Assembly (NCBI RefSeq): GCF_016741775.1
Contig: NZ_JAERRK010000003.1
Span: 310,001-374,000, forward strand
Direction: 5' to 3'
Length of the DNA stretch: 64,000 bases
DNA from: Streptomyces actinomycinicus
Lineage (GTDB): Bacteria > Actinomycetota > Actinomycetes > Streptomycetales > Streptomycetaceae
How positions within the stretch are numbered: position 1 is the first letter of the stretch; every line of letters begins with the position of its first letter. The position numbers were made by a program, and so were the translations under genes. Below are positions 57,801-64,000 of the stretch, piece by piece. Below the pieces are notes generated by a model. The model worked only from the letters and a program-made list of their open reading frames with translations, was not told where the DNA came from and made no database searches.

Positions 57801-58496
57801 CCGGGCGTAGAAGGCGTCGTGGTCGGTGTGGCGGCGCAGGTCGGTGCCGTCGTGGGCGCAGGAGTAGAGATTGCCGACGCCCTCGTGGTCCGAGAGGAAG
57901 GCGATCCGGCCGGCGACGAACATGGGGCAGGCCAGGTGGCCCTCGATCTCGGGCAGCAGCCGCTGTCCGTGCAGCCACAGCCGGCCCATGGCGCCGCCGC
58001 GGTACCGCTTCCAGGACGCCGGTTCGTGCGGCGGGGTGCCGGTCAGCAGCAGGGTCTTGTGTTCGCCGGCGACGTCGGCGACCTGGATGTCGGAGACTGG
58101 CCCCCAGGGCAGCCGGCCGCCCGGATCGCCGTCGGGCGGGACCTTGTAGGCCCAGGTGAAATAGGAGAAGGGCTGGCCGTGGGAGGCCACGGCCAGGATG
58201 TCGCCGTCGGGGGTCCAGCCGCACACCTGGGTGTCGGCGCTGCCCCAGTACGTCAACTGCCTTGCGGGGCCGCCGCCGTCGACGCCGACGAGGTGGATCT
58301 CGGGGACGAGGCTGCGCCAGGTCGTGTACGCGATGCGGCGGCCGTCGGGGGAGAAGCGCGGGTGACCGGCTTTGGTGCGGTCCGCGGTGAGCCGCCAGGC
58401 GCGGCCCGGGGCGTCGAGCGGGGCCAGCCAGAGGTCGTCCTCGGCCACGAAGCAGAGCAGGTCGCCACTGAGATGGGGAAGGCGCAGATAGCTCAC
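54849..58496 (-). CDS. Tricorn protease with a large low-complexity insert
   Basis: A 1215-residue cytosolic peptidase that degrades proteasome-type peptides. Residues 1-400 and 545-680 form the beta-propellers (repeated FSPDGRRIAYTT-type strands), followed by a helical domain (YFWDPGMCGIDWDAV), a PDZ domain (GIREGAVLTHVDGRPV) and the C-terminal S41 protease core (ALIVDVRGNAGGHIS; DEATSSDGDM with the active Ser). Residues about 403-540 are an insert of Glu/Pro then Gly/Ser/Asp/Ala repeats that makes it about 140 residues longer than usual. GTG at 58496 is the first possible start in the frame. Confidence 0.93.
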   Translation of the reverse strand: MSYLRLPHLSGDLLCFVAEDDLWLAPLDAPGRAWRLTADRTKAGHPRFSPDGRRIAYTTWRSLVPEIHLVGVDGGGPARQLTYWGSADTQVCGWTPDGDILAVASHGQPFSYFTWAYKVPPDGDPGGRLPWGPVSDIQVADVAGEHKTLLLTGTPPHEPASWKRYRGGAMGRLWLHGQRLLPEIEGHLACPMFVAGRIAFLSDHEGVGNLYSCAHDGTDLRRHTDHDAFYARHASSDGSRVVYQCAGDLWLVDDFSPGGTPRRLGVRLAGPRTGRRRYQVPAAQNVNGISVDETGRASAVVVRGSLYWLTHRDGPARTMTDTPGVRVRLPEMLGSTGQVAYVTDAEGEDAVEIAHLPRATGDRPPRRLASGELGRVLELVSDPEGERLAVASHDGRLLLIDVTEPAEEGAGSGPAEEPEEEGAGTGPPEEPEATAAPDGEMGAGSGREAGTDTAEETGGDAKRGAAADSAQDAGADATAAPGSTGSGDAGDAGDGSDNSDVDDAGDGSDAGDGSDGSGAGDSASAGAGGDSGSAGAGGDAGSAGVVVELIRSVNGPVHDLAFSPDGSWLTWSHPGIGRSLRQIKLARIKDRLIVDVTNGRFEDENPVFTRDGRYLAFLSWRGFDPVYDVHTGDLSFPLGCRPYLVPLSSATPSPFALNPEGRPAAGGLDPLEDEETGEAGTVTVEVEGLASRVTPFPVIASKYSALHPVAGGGLVWLRWPISGALGETFASPDDTTGRPTLEYFNISKAKKSELVSHLDWFAVSGDGSRLVVVDEGDLRAVPSTEPGDGDTTVWIDLRRILHHVDPPAEWRQAYDEAGRLIRSYFWDPGMCGIDWDAVLEQYRPLVERIASPDEFADLLREVLGELGTSHAYVTAARRNEGPPHYQRWQGLLGANFVRRDGRWLVKRILPGDSSDSKARSPLAGTGIREGAVLTHVDGRPVDPVTGPYPLLAGSGGTTVELTFTPADDEAGRARRVAVVPLVDERPLRYQDWVAKRREVVREASGGKCGYLHIPDMGGSGWAQFNRDLRMEVSRPALIVDVRGNAGGHISELVIEKLTRTILGWDLTRDAQPVSYTSNAPRGPVVALADEATSSDGDMITAAFKLLKLGPVVGQRTWGGVVGMTGRHRLGDGTVITVPMNAAWFDAYGWSVENHGVAPDLEIMRTPLDWAEGRHAQLVDAVELALELLESNPAAVPPTYDDTPNRARPQLPPRAG
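56850..57290 (-). repeat. Low-complexity repeat region inside the tricorn gene
   Basis: Imperfect units encode DAGDGSD-like and GDSGSAGAG-like motifs plus an upstream EEPEEEGAGTGP pair. The DNA shows nested direct repeats such as ACCGGCCGAGCC and TCACTGCCGTCACC. It separates the two propeller parts. Confidence 0.85.
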
Positions 58497-58567
58497 CTCC
58501 CCATGCTTTTCCGCTCAAGGGGCCGCAGCAACTTATGGGCTCTTCACCTCCGTGACCCAGCACACGT

Positions 58568-58582
58568 ACGAAACGGTTTCGT
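58568..58582. promoter_or_regulatory. Perfect TetR-type palindrome before the TetR-MMPL pair
   Basis: ACGAAACGGTTTCGT is a perfect 7-1-7 inverted repeat 68 bp before the TetR start. It is the expected autoregulatory operator. Confidence 0.75.
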
Positions 58583-58650
58583 TTCGCTCCCTCGGGGGGT
58601 ATCTTCATGGAGTACGAAGTCGAAGGCTCCGGAGCGGGAAGGTGACCGGC

Positions 58651-59298
58651 ATGACCGAAGCCGCATCCAGAGGCGCGGTGTCAGCCGCACCGGTGGAACC
58701 GGTGCTCGCACCGGGGCGTCGCAGCCGGATCACGCCCGAGCGGGAGGCCGAGCTGTACGAGGCCGTGCTCGACCTGCTCCGGGAGGTCGGCTACGACGCC
58801 CTGACCATGGACGCCGTGGCCACCCGCACCCGGTCCAGCAAGGCCACGCTCTACCGCCAGTGGGGCGGCAAGGCCGAGCTGGTGGCGAAGGCCGTGCGGC
58901 ACAACAAGCCGGGCGGTTCGGCCGACGCGGTCGACACCGGTTCCTTCAGGGGTGACCTGCACGCCCTCACGCTGCGCTCCGACGACTGCGAGATGGAGCA
59001 GAACGCCGCGCTGATGCGAGGCCTGGCGATGGCGATGCACGGCAACGCGGACCTCCGCAAGGCGTTCCGCGAGCACCTGATCGAGCCGGAGATGGCGGAG
59101 TTCCGCCGGGTGCTGCAGCGGGCGGTCGACCGGGGTGAGGTCCGTGCGGACAACCCCGCGATCGACTACGTGATGCACATGATGATCGGCGGGTTCGCCG
59201 CCCGCACCCTGATCGACGAACGACCCCCGACGCAGGACTTCCTTCTCTCGTACATCGACGCCGTGGTGCTCCCCGCCCTCGGCGTACGCCCCACCTGA
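58651..59298 (+). CDS. TetR-family regulator of the MMPL exporter
   Basis: A 215-residue repressor. The helix-turn-helix occupies residues 38-80 (LYEAVLDLLREVGYDALTMDAVATRTRSSKATLYRQWGGKAEL) and the C-terminal domain is the TetR_C type found next to efflux genes. ATG at 58651 follows GGAAGGTG. A perfect palindrome lies upstream, and the MMPL gene begins 101 bp downstream on the same strand. Confidence 0.92.
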   Translation: MTEAASRGAVSAAPVEPVLAPGRRSRITPEREAELYEAVLDLLREVGYDALTMDAVATRTRSSKATLYRQWGGKAELVAKAVRHNKPGGSADAVDTGSFRGDLHALTLRSDDCEMEQNAALMRGLAMAMHGNADLRKAFREHLIEPEMAEFRRVLQRAVDRGEVRADNPAIDYVMHMMIGGFAARTLIDERPPTQDFLLSYIDAVVLPALGVRPT

Positions 59299-59399
59299 TC
59301 TCCCCACCACGCAAGCCCACCACCTGACGTCACCGCTCACGTCGTCGGGCTGACCATCCCTGCCCACACGTCCCACGACATGACCGGGAGTACGCCTCC

Positions 59400-61619
59400 G
59401 TGGCCACGTTCCTCTACAAACTCGGCCGGCTCGCCTTCCGGCGACGGCACTTCGTCGCCCTGATATGGGTTGCCCTGCTCACCCTCGCCGGGGTGGGCGC
59501 CGCCTCCGCGCCGGCGGCGGGCAACACGTCCTTCTCCATCCCCGGCACCGAGGCCCAGAAGGCCTTCGACCTGCTGGAACAGCGCTTCCCCGGCATGAGC
59601 GCCGACGGCGCGACCGCACGGGTGGTCTTCAAGGCGCCGAGCGGCGAGAAGATGACGGACGCCGCCAACCGGGCGACCGTCAAGAAGACCGTCAAGGAGC
59701 TGGGGACCGGCTCCGAGGTCGCCTCCGTCGCCGACCCCTACGTCGGACACGCCGTCAGCAAGAACGGCTCCATCGCCTACGCCTCGGTGAAGTACAAGGT
59801 CTCCGGCATGGAACTGGAGGACTCCTCGCGGGACGCCCTGAAGGAGGCCGCGCAGCACGCGCGGGACGCCGGGCTGACCGTCGAGGTCGGCGGTGACGCG
59901 CTGAACGCGACGCCCGAGACCGGCTCCAGCGAGGTCATCGGTATCGCGATCGCCGCCGTCGTCCTCGTCATCACCTTCGGCTCCCTGCTCGCCGCCGGAT
60001 TCCCGCTGCTGACCGCGATCATCGGTGTCGGCATCGGCGTCTCCACGATCACCGCGCTCGCCGACACCCTGGACCTCGGCTCGACGACCTCCACCCTGGC
60101 GTCGATGATCGGCCTCGCCGTCGGTATCGACTACGCCCTGTTCATCGTCTCCCGCTACCGCGCCGAACTCGCCGAGGGGCGCGAGCGCGAGGAGGCCGTC
60201 GGCCGTGCCGTCGGCACCGCGGGCTCGGCGGTGGTCTTCGCCGGCCTGACCGTCGTCATCGCCCTGGTCGGCCTGTCCGTCGTCAACATCCCGATGCTGA
60301 CGAAGATGGGCGTCGCCGCCGCGGGCACCGTCGCCATCGCCGTCCTCATCGCCCTGACGATGATCCCGGCGCTCCTCGGCTACGCCGGCCGGAAGATCAA
60401 GCCCACCGGCGAGAAGAGCAAGCTGCTCGGCGGCGGCCGTACCCCGAAGAAGCCGGGCCGCCCCAACATGGGCACCCGCTGGGCCAGCTTCGTCGTCCGC
60501 CGGCCGGTCGCCGTCCTGCTGCTCGGTGTGCTCGGCCTGGGCGCGGCGGCGCTGCCGGCCTCGTCCCTGGAGCTGGGCCTGCCGGACGACGGCTCCCAGC
60601 CCGTCTCCACCACCCAGCGCCGCGCCTACGACCTCCTCTCCGACGGCTTCGGACCCGGCTTCAACGGCCCGCTGATGGTCGTCGTCGACGCCAAGGACAG
60701 CGCCCGTCCGAAGGCCGCGTTCAAGGAGGTCGGCAAGGAGATCAAGGGCCTGAAGGACGTCGTCACGGTCACCCCGGCCACGCCCAACAAGGCCGGCGAC
60801 ACCGCGACGATCACCGTCGTGCCCAAGTCCAAGCCGTCCTCGGCGACGACCGAGGACCTGGTGCACGCGATCCGCGACAAGGGCGCGGACATCGCCGCGA
60901 AGACCGGCTCCGAGGTCCTGGTCACCGGCTCCACCGCGATGAACATCGACGTCTCGCAGAAGCTGAACGACGCGCTCCTGCCCTACCTCGCCCTGGTGGT
61001 CGGCCTCGCCTTCCTCCTGCTGATCGTGGTCTTCCGCTCGGTCCTCGTCCCGCTGAAGGCGGCCCTCGGCTTCCTGCTCAGTGTGCTCGCGGCCCTCGGG
61101 GCGGTCGTCGCGGTCTTCCAGTGGGGCTGGCTGTCCGGCCTGATGAACGTCGAGCAGACCGGCCCGGTCATGTCGATGATGCCGATCTTCATGGTGGGCG
61201 TCGTCTTCGGCCTCGCGATGGACTACGAGGTCTTCCTCGTGACCCGGATGCGGGAGGCGTACGTCCACGGCGAGAAGCCCAGCCAGGCCGTGGTGACGGG
61301 CTTCCGGCACGGCGCACGGGTGGTGACCGCCGCCGCCGTCATCATGATCGCCGTCTTCTCCGGCTTCATCGGCTCCAGCGAGTCGATGGTCAAGATGATC
61401 GGTTTCGGCCTCGCGATCGCCGTCTTCTTCGACGCGTTCATCGTCCGCATGGCCATCGTCCCGGCGGTGCTCGCCCTGCTCGGCAAGCGCGCCTGGTGGC
61501 TGCCGAAGTGGCTGGACCGCGCGCTGCCCAACGTGGACGTCGAGGGCGAGGGCCTGCGCTCGGCCGAGGAGCGCAGGGACTCCGACCCCGGCCAGGACAG
61601 GGAGCTGGTACGCGCCTGA
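59400..61619 (+). CDS. MMPL/RND-type membrane transporter
   Basis: A 739-residue RND permease of the MMPL/ActII-3 type, exporting lipids or antibiotics with the proton gradient. TM1 is near the start (FVALIWVALLTLAGVGAAS), followed by a periplasmic domain, five helices with MIGLAVGIDYALFIVSRYRAEL (the Asp-Tyr proton-relay region), a second periplasmic domain, and a second helix bundle with GVVFGLAMDYEVFLVTRMREAY. The GTG start has GGGAG upstream. Regulation by the adjacent TetR protein is probable. Confidence 0.94.
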   Translation: MATFLYKLGRLAFRRRHFVALIWVALLTLAGVGAASAPAAGNTSFSIPGTEAQKAFDLLEQRFPGMSADGATARVVFKAPSGEKMTDAANRATVKKTVKELGTGSEVASVADPYVGHAVSKNGSIAYASVKYKVSGMELEDSSRDALKEAAQHARDAGLTVEVGGDALNATPETGSSEVIGIAIAAVVLVITFGSLLAAGFPLLTAIIGVGIGVSTITALADTLDLGSTTSTLASMIGLAVGIDYALFIVSRYRAELAEGREREEAVGRAVGTAGSAVVFAGLTVVIALVGLSVVNIPMLTKMGVAAAGTVAIAVLIALTMIPALLGYAGRKIKPTGEKSKLLGGGRTPKKPGRPNMGTRWASFVVRRPVAVLLLGVLGLGAAALPASSLELGLPDDGSQPVSTTQRRAYDLLSDGFGPGFNGPLMVVVDAKDSARPKAAFKEVGKEIKGLKDVVTVTPATPNKAGDTATITVVPKSKPSSATTEDLVHAIRDKGADIAAKTGSEVLVTGSTAMNIDVSQKLNDALLPYLALVVGLAFLLLIVVFRSVLVPLKAALGFLLSVLAALGAVVAVFQWGWLSGLMNVEQTGPVMSMMPIFMVGVVFGLAMDYEVFLVTRMREAYVHGEKPSQAVVTGFRHGARVVTAAAVIMIAVFSGFIGSSESMVKMIGFGLAIAVFFDAFIVRMAIVPAVLALLGKRAWWLPKWLDRALPNVDVEGEGLRSAEERRDSDPGQDRELVRA

Positions 61620-61644
61620 CGTACCGCCTCTGACCGCACAGCGG

Positions 61645-61686
61645 CCGGTGAGGGTGCCCGTGGGGACGGGGCTGCACCCTCACCGG
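61645..61686 (+). terminator. Rho-independent-like terminator after the MMPL gene
   Basis: CCGGTGAGGGTGC and GCACCCTCACCGG are perfect arms, followed at once by CTTTTC. Confidence 0.88.
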
Positions 61687-61811
61687 CTTTTCGCTGCCCC
61701 GCCCCGCCCCGCGCCGGTGCCGGGCCTCCCAGGTGGCCGGCAACCGGTGCCGGGCGGGCCGGCGGACAACTCGTTCGCGTGTGCCGTGCAGCCACCGCTA
61801 GCGTGCCGTTC

Positions 61812-62048
61812 ATGACGACGACAGCCGCCACCGACGCCGAAGAGCCCGGGGCGCACCCCCGGTTCGCCGAAGCGCTGCGGGCGCTCGGGCCGGACGATGT
61901 CCTCGCGCGTACCCGCCGGTTCCCCGAGGGCACCAGGACCGCCGCCGACGCCGCCACCGCGATCGGGTGTGAACTGAGCCGGATCTGCGAGGAACTGGTC
62001 GCCCACGCCGGCGCCGCCCTGGTGGACGTCCGCGAGCGCACCGCGTGA
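61812..62048 (+). CDS. Truncated YbaK/EbsC-like protein (N-terminal part only)
   Basis: A 78-residue protein. HPRFAEALRALG, then RTRRFPEGTRTAADAATAIG and CELSRICEELV match the first third of YbaK/ProX-type aminoacyl-tRNA deacylases (usually about 160 residues), but the conserved Lys after this segment and the whole catalytic half are missing. The frame ends in RERTA with TGA overlapping the next start (GTGA). It may be a relic kept for translational coupling, or a small protein in its own right. Confidence 0.65.
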   Translation: MTTTAATDAEEPGAHPRFAEALRALGPDDVLARTRRFPEGTRTAADAATAIGCELSRICEELVAHAGAALVDVRERTA

Positions 62049-62890
62049 CCCCGCTCGTCGCGACGGCCGTCCTGCTCGCCGCCGTCACCCACGCGAGCTG
62101 GAACGCCATCGCGCACCGCATCCCCGACAAGCTGGTCGGCTTCACCCTGATCTCCGGCGGCGGGGTGCTGATCGGGCTCGCCGCGCTGCCCTTCGTGGCC
62201 GTCCCGGCGGGACCCGCGTGGCCGTTCCTGCTGGTCTCCGCGGCGGTGCACATCGCCTACTACGCCCTGCTGATGACCTCGTTCCGGCTGGGCGACTTCG
62301 GACAGGCCTACCCCATCGCGCGCGGCAGCGCCCCGCTCGTGGTCACGGTGCTGGCCGCCGTCTTCGCCCACGAGGTGCCCGGCGCCTGGGCGATGGCCGG
62401 CATCGCCGTGTCCTGCCTCGGGCTCACCGGCGTCAGCCTGTGGGGACTGCGCGGACGCCGGCCCGACTGGGCGGCGATCGGCGCGGCCCTGGCGACCGGT
62501 CTGACGATCGCCGCGTACACGGTCATCGACGGCATGGGCGTACGCGCCTCGCACTCGCCGCTCGGATACATAGCCTGGCTGATGGTCCTCCAGGGCGTCG
62601 TGGTGCCCGCGTACATGTACGCACGCGAGCGGGGCGGGGCCGCCCGGCTGCTGCGGCCGTACGCCGGACTCGGCTTCCTCGGCGCCGCCCTCTCCGTCGC
62701 CGCGTACGCCCTGGTCCTGTGGGCCCAGACCCGTGCCGCGCTCGCCCCCATCGCCGCCCTGCGCGAGTCGTCCATCATCGTCGGCGCGGCCATCGGCGCC
62801 CTGTTCTTCAAGGAGCGCTTCGGCGCACCCCGGATCGCGGCGGCCGGGCTGCTGGTGGCTGGGATCGGGCTGATGCTGCGCGCCGGATAG
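62045..62890 (+). CDS. EamA/DMT-family transporter
   Basis: A 281-residue ten-span drug/metabolite transporter. Two EamA halves are visible: residues 1-135 (LLAAVTHASWNAIAHRIPD; YALLMTSFRLGDFGQAYPIARGSAPLVV) and 140-281 (YTVIDGMGVRASHSP; AALRESSIIVGAAIGALFFKERFG). The GTG start overlaps the preceding stop by four bases. The substrate is unknown, possibly an amino acid or metabolite exporter. Confidence 0.9.
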   Translation: MTPLVATAVLLAAVTHASWNAIAHRIPDKLVGFTLISGGGVLIGLAALPFVAVPAGPAWPFLLVSAAVHIAYYALLMTSFRLGDFGQAYPIARGSAPLVVTVLAAVFAHEVPGAWAMAGIAVSCLGLTGVSLWGLRGRRPDWAAIGAALATGLTIAAYTVIDGMGVRASHSPLGYIAWLMVLQGVVVPAYMYARERGGAARLLRPYAGLGFLGAALSVAAYALVLWAQTRAALAPIAALRESSIIVGAAIGALFFKERFGAPRIAAAGLLVAGIGLMLRAG

Positions 62891-62963
62891 CGGGCGGTGC
62901 CGACATGACGACGCGGGCACCCTGGCGCACCCTGGAAGCAGCGGTTTCTGGGAGGTGTTCGAC

Positions 62964-63242
62964 ATGATGCACACCGCTGTCGGATGGCACGTCGAGCTGG
63001 AGTTCAAGGAGGAGGACGACCAGCACACGCGCGCGGTGGCCATGGTGCGCCTGGCCGACGGTACCGAGGTCCGGGCGCACGGCCGGGCCAGCCGGCACAG
63101 CGTCGACGCGAACCAGCCCCGGGTCGGCGAGGAGATCGCCGGTGCGCGCGCCCTCAACGAACTGGCGATGCGGCTGCTCACCAAGGCCCACGACGAGATC
63201 GACGCGGAGTCCGGCCGGACCTCGCACCCGATCAACGTGTGA
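62964..63242 (+). CDS. DUF1876 (dsRBD-like) protein
   Basis: A 92-residue protein of the actinobacterial DUF1876 family. The pattern GWHVELEFKEEDDQHTRAVA, then RASRHSVDANQPRVGEEIAG and a C-terminal helix ARALNELAMRLLTKAHDEI fits the family, whose fold resembles a double-stranded-RNA-binding domain. ATG at 62964 is chosen because GGGAGG lies eight bases before it; a GTG three codons earlier is in frame. Function is unknown. Confidence 0.88.
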   Translation: MMHTAVGWHVELEFKEEDDQHTRAVAMVRLADGTEVRAHGRASRHSVDANQPRVGEEIAGARALNELAMRLLTKAHDEIDAESGRTSHPINV

Positions 63243-63265
63243 CGCACGCCCGGGGCGGCCGAGTC

Positions 63266-64000
63266 CTAGGCGAGCGCCGTGCGCACCGCTCGCACCAGCG
63301 CCTGCGCCCGCGGGTCCGCCGTCACGCTCTTGCGGAATCCGTTGGTGACGTAGCCGAAGGCGACGTGGGTCTCCGGGTCGGCGAAGGCGAGCGCGCCGCC
63401 GCGGCCGGGGTGGCCGAAGGAGCCGGGGGAGAGCAGCGGGGACGCCGCGCCGTGCAGCATGTGGCCGAGGCCGAAGCGGGTGCCGACCACCAGGACCCGG
63501 TCGGGCCCGGCGGACTGCTCGGTACGGGCCAGCGCGGCCGTCTCCGGGGTGAACAGCCGGGTGCCGCCGTCCACCTCGCCGATGAGCGAGGCGTAGAAGC
63601 GGGCCAGTCCGTCGGCGGTGGCGATGCCGTTGGACGCGGGCAGGGCGGCGGCGCGGTAGGCGGGGGCGTTCTCGTCGGGCAGCGGGGTGATCGCGGCGAA
63701 CGCCCGGCGGGTCAGCGACTCCGGGTCGGCGTAGGCCTCGGCCACCGCGCGCTTCGGGCGGGTTCTCAGGCCGCCCGCGCTCTCGGGTGCGTCCACCGGC
63801 CCGACGCGGCCCACGCGCGCTTGCTCCGACTCGGGCAGGCCGAGCCACAGATCGGCGCCGACCGGCCGGGCCAGTTCGTCGGCCAGCCACGCGCCGGCCG
63901 GGCGGCCGGTGACCCGGCGGAGCAGCTCGCCGGCGAGCCAGCTGAAGGTCTGGGCGTGGTAGCCGTGGTCCGTGCCCGGCTCCCACACCGGTGCCTGTGC
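63266..64000 (-). CDS. Serine hydrolase (class C beta-lactamase-like), 5' end outside window
   Basis: The C-terminal 244 residues of a beta-lactamase/EstB-like serine hydrolase. The visible part begins QAPVWEPGTDHGYHAQTFSWLAG, in which Y-H replaces the usual Y-x-N, then continues with ASNGIATADGLARFYASLIG and FGHPGRGGALAFADPET, the last being the H-x-G substrate-site motif. The catalytic S-x-x-K lies beyond the right edge. The frame is open to position 64000. Such proteins cleave esters or D-peptides. Confidence 0.9.
   Translation of the reverse strand, partial: AQAPVWEPGTDHGYHAQTFSWLAGELLRRVTGRPAGAWLADELARPVGADLWLGLPESEQARVGRVGPVDAPESAGGLRTRPKRAVAEAYADPESLTRRAFAAITPLPDENAPAYRAAALPASNGIATADGLARFYASLIGEVDGGTRLFTPETAALARTEQSAGPDRVLVVGTRFGLGHMLHGAASPLLSPGSFGHPGRGGALAFADPETHVAFGYVTNGFRKSVTADPRAQALVRAVRTALA

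Overview
This is high-GC actinobacterial DNA, almost certainly a Streptomyces chromosome. Evidence for this is the strong third-position GC, GTG, TTG and CTG starts, the HrdD sigma factor, a Streptomyces-type fru operon, Streptomyces-only protein families and a tRNA-integrated pSAM2-like element. Most of the window is ordinary chromosome. The accessory part is the first 9.9 kb.

Positions 1-9941 hold the right-hand part of an actinomycete integrative and conjugative element (AICE). It ends in a tRNA-Arg(CCU) gene (9869-9941, minus). In order it carries an unrecognised low-GC gene cut by the left edge, a small RsbW-like ATPase gene coupled to an orphan gene, a Nudix gene (Pif-like) divergent from a GntR/UTRA repressor (KorSA-like), and a rightward run: a small possible Pra-like gene, the FtsK-like DNA translocase TraSA, four small spread-type membrane or hydrophilic genes, an HUH replication initiator, an excisionase and a tyrosine integrase. 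At least five copies of an ACTCGT/ACGAGT operator lie in front of the regulated units. The left attachment site is outside the window.

Positions 9942-22760 carry an IclR remnant, a secreted M6 metalloprotease, a TetR regulator beside a DHA2 drug exporter, a MarR regulator divergent from a DODA-type dioxygenase, hrdD with a textbook SigR promoter, a TetR regulator with a perfect palindrome in front of it, an IS5-like transposase remnant, and a WYL regulator divergent from a second DHA2 exporter. A 14-bp promoter/operator element in front of that exporter also occurs upstream of a VOC-fold gene.

Positions 22766-35100 hold fruR-fruK-fruA (fructose phosphotransferase uptake), an L,D-transpeptidase lipoprotein, a P1/DmpA-type peptidase, an LtrA-like membrane protein, mscL, a CpaB/SAF-type protein and methylthioadenosine phosphorylase.

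Positions 35200-48400 contain a gene set like the Mycobacterium tuberculosis mscL-Rv0991c-Rv0996 neighbourhood. It has a CIRCE-controlled zinc-ribbon protein resembling the chaperone Ruc, 5-formyl-THF cyclo-ligase, galU, the gephyrin-like glp, moaC, mog, a RimJ-like acetyltransferase and the Glp receptor gene glpR. Inserted among these are an MFS carrier, a cation/proton antiporter with a CTG start and a penicillin-acylase-like enzyme. A tRNA-Ala(CGC) closes the region.

Positions 48500-64000 hold a GNAT enzyme, exonuclease III, a MerR regulator divergent from a monooxygenase/hydrolase/SDR operon, a tricorn protease with a long low-complexity insert, a TetR-MMPL efflux pair, a truncated YbaK-like gene coupled to an EamA carrier, a DUF1876 protein and a serine hydrolase cut by the right edge. 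A striking window-wide trait is the number of short tandem repeats (periods 9, 15, about 17, 30, 39, 40, 52 and 72 bp), both between genes and in protein linkers.
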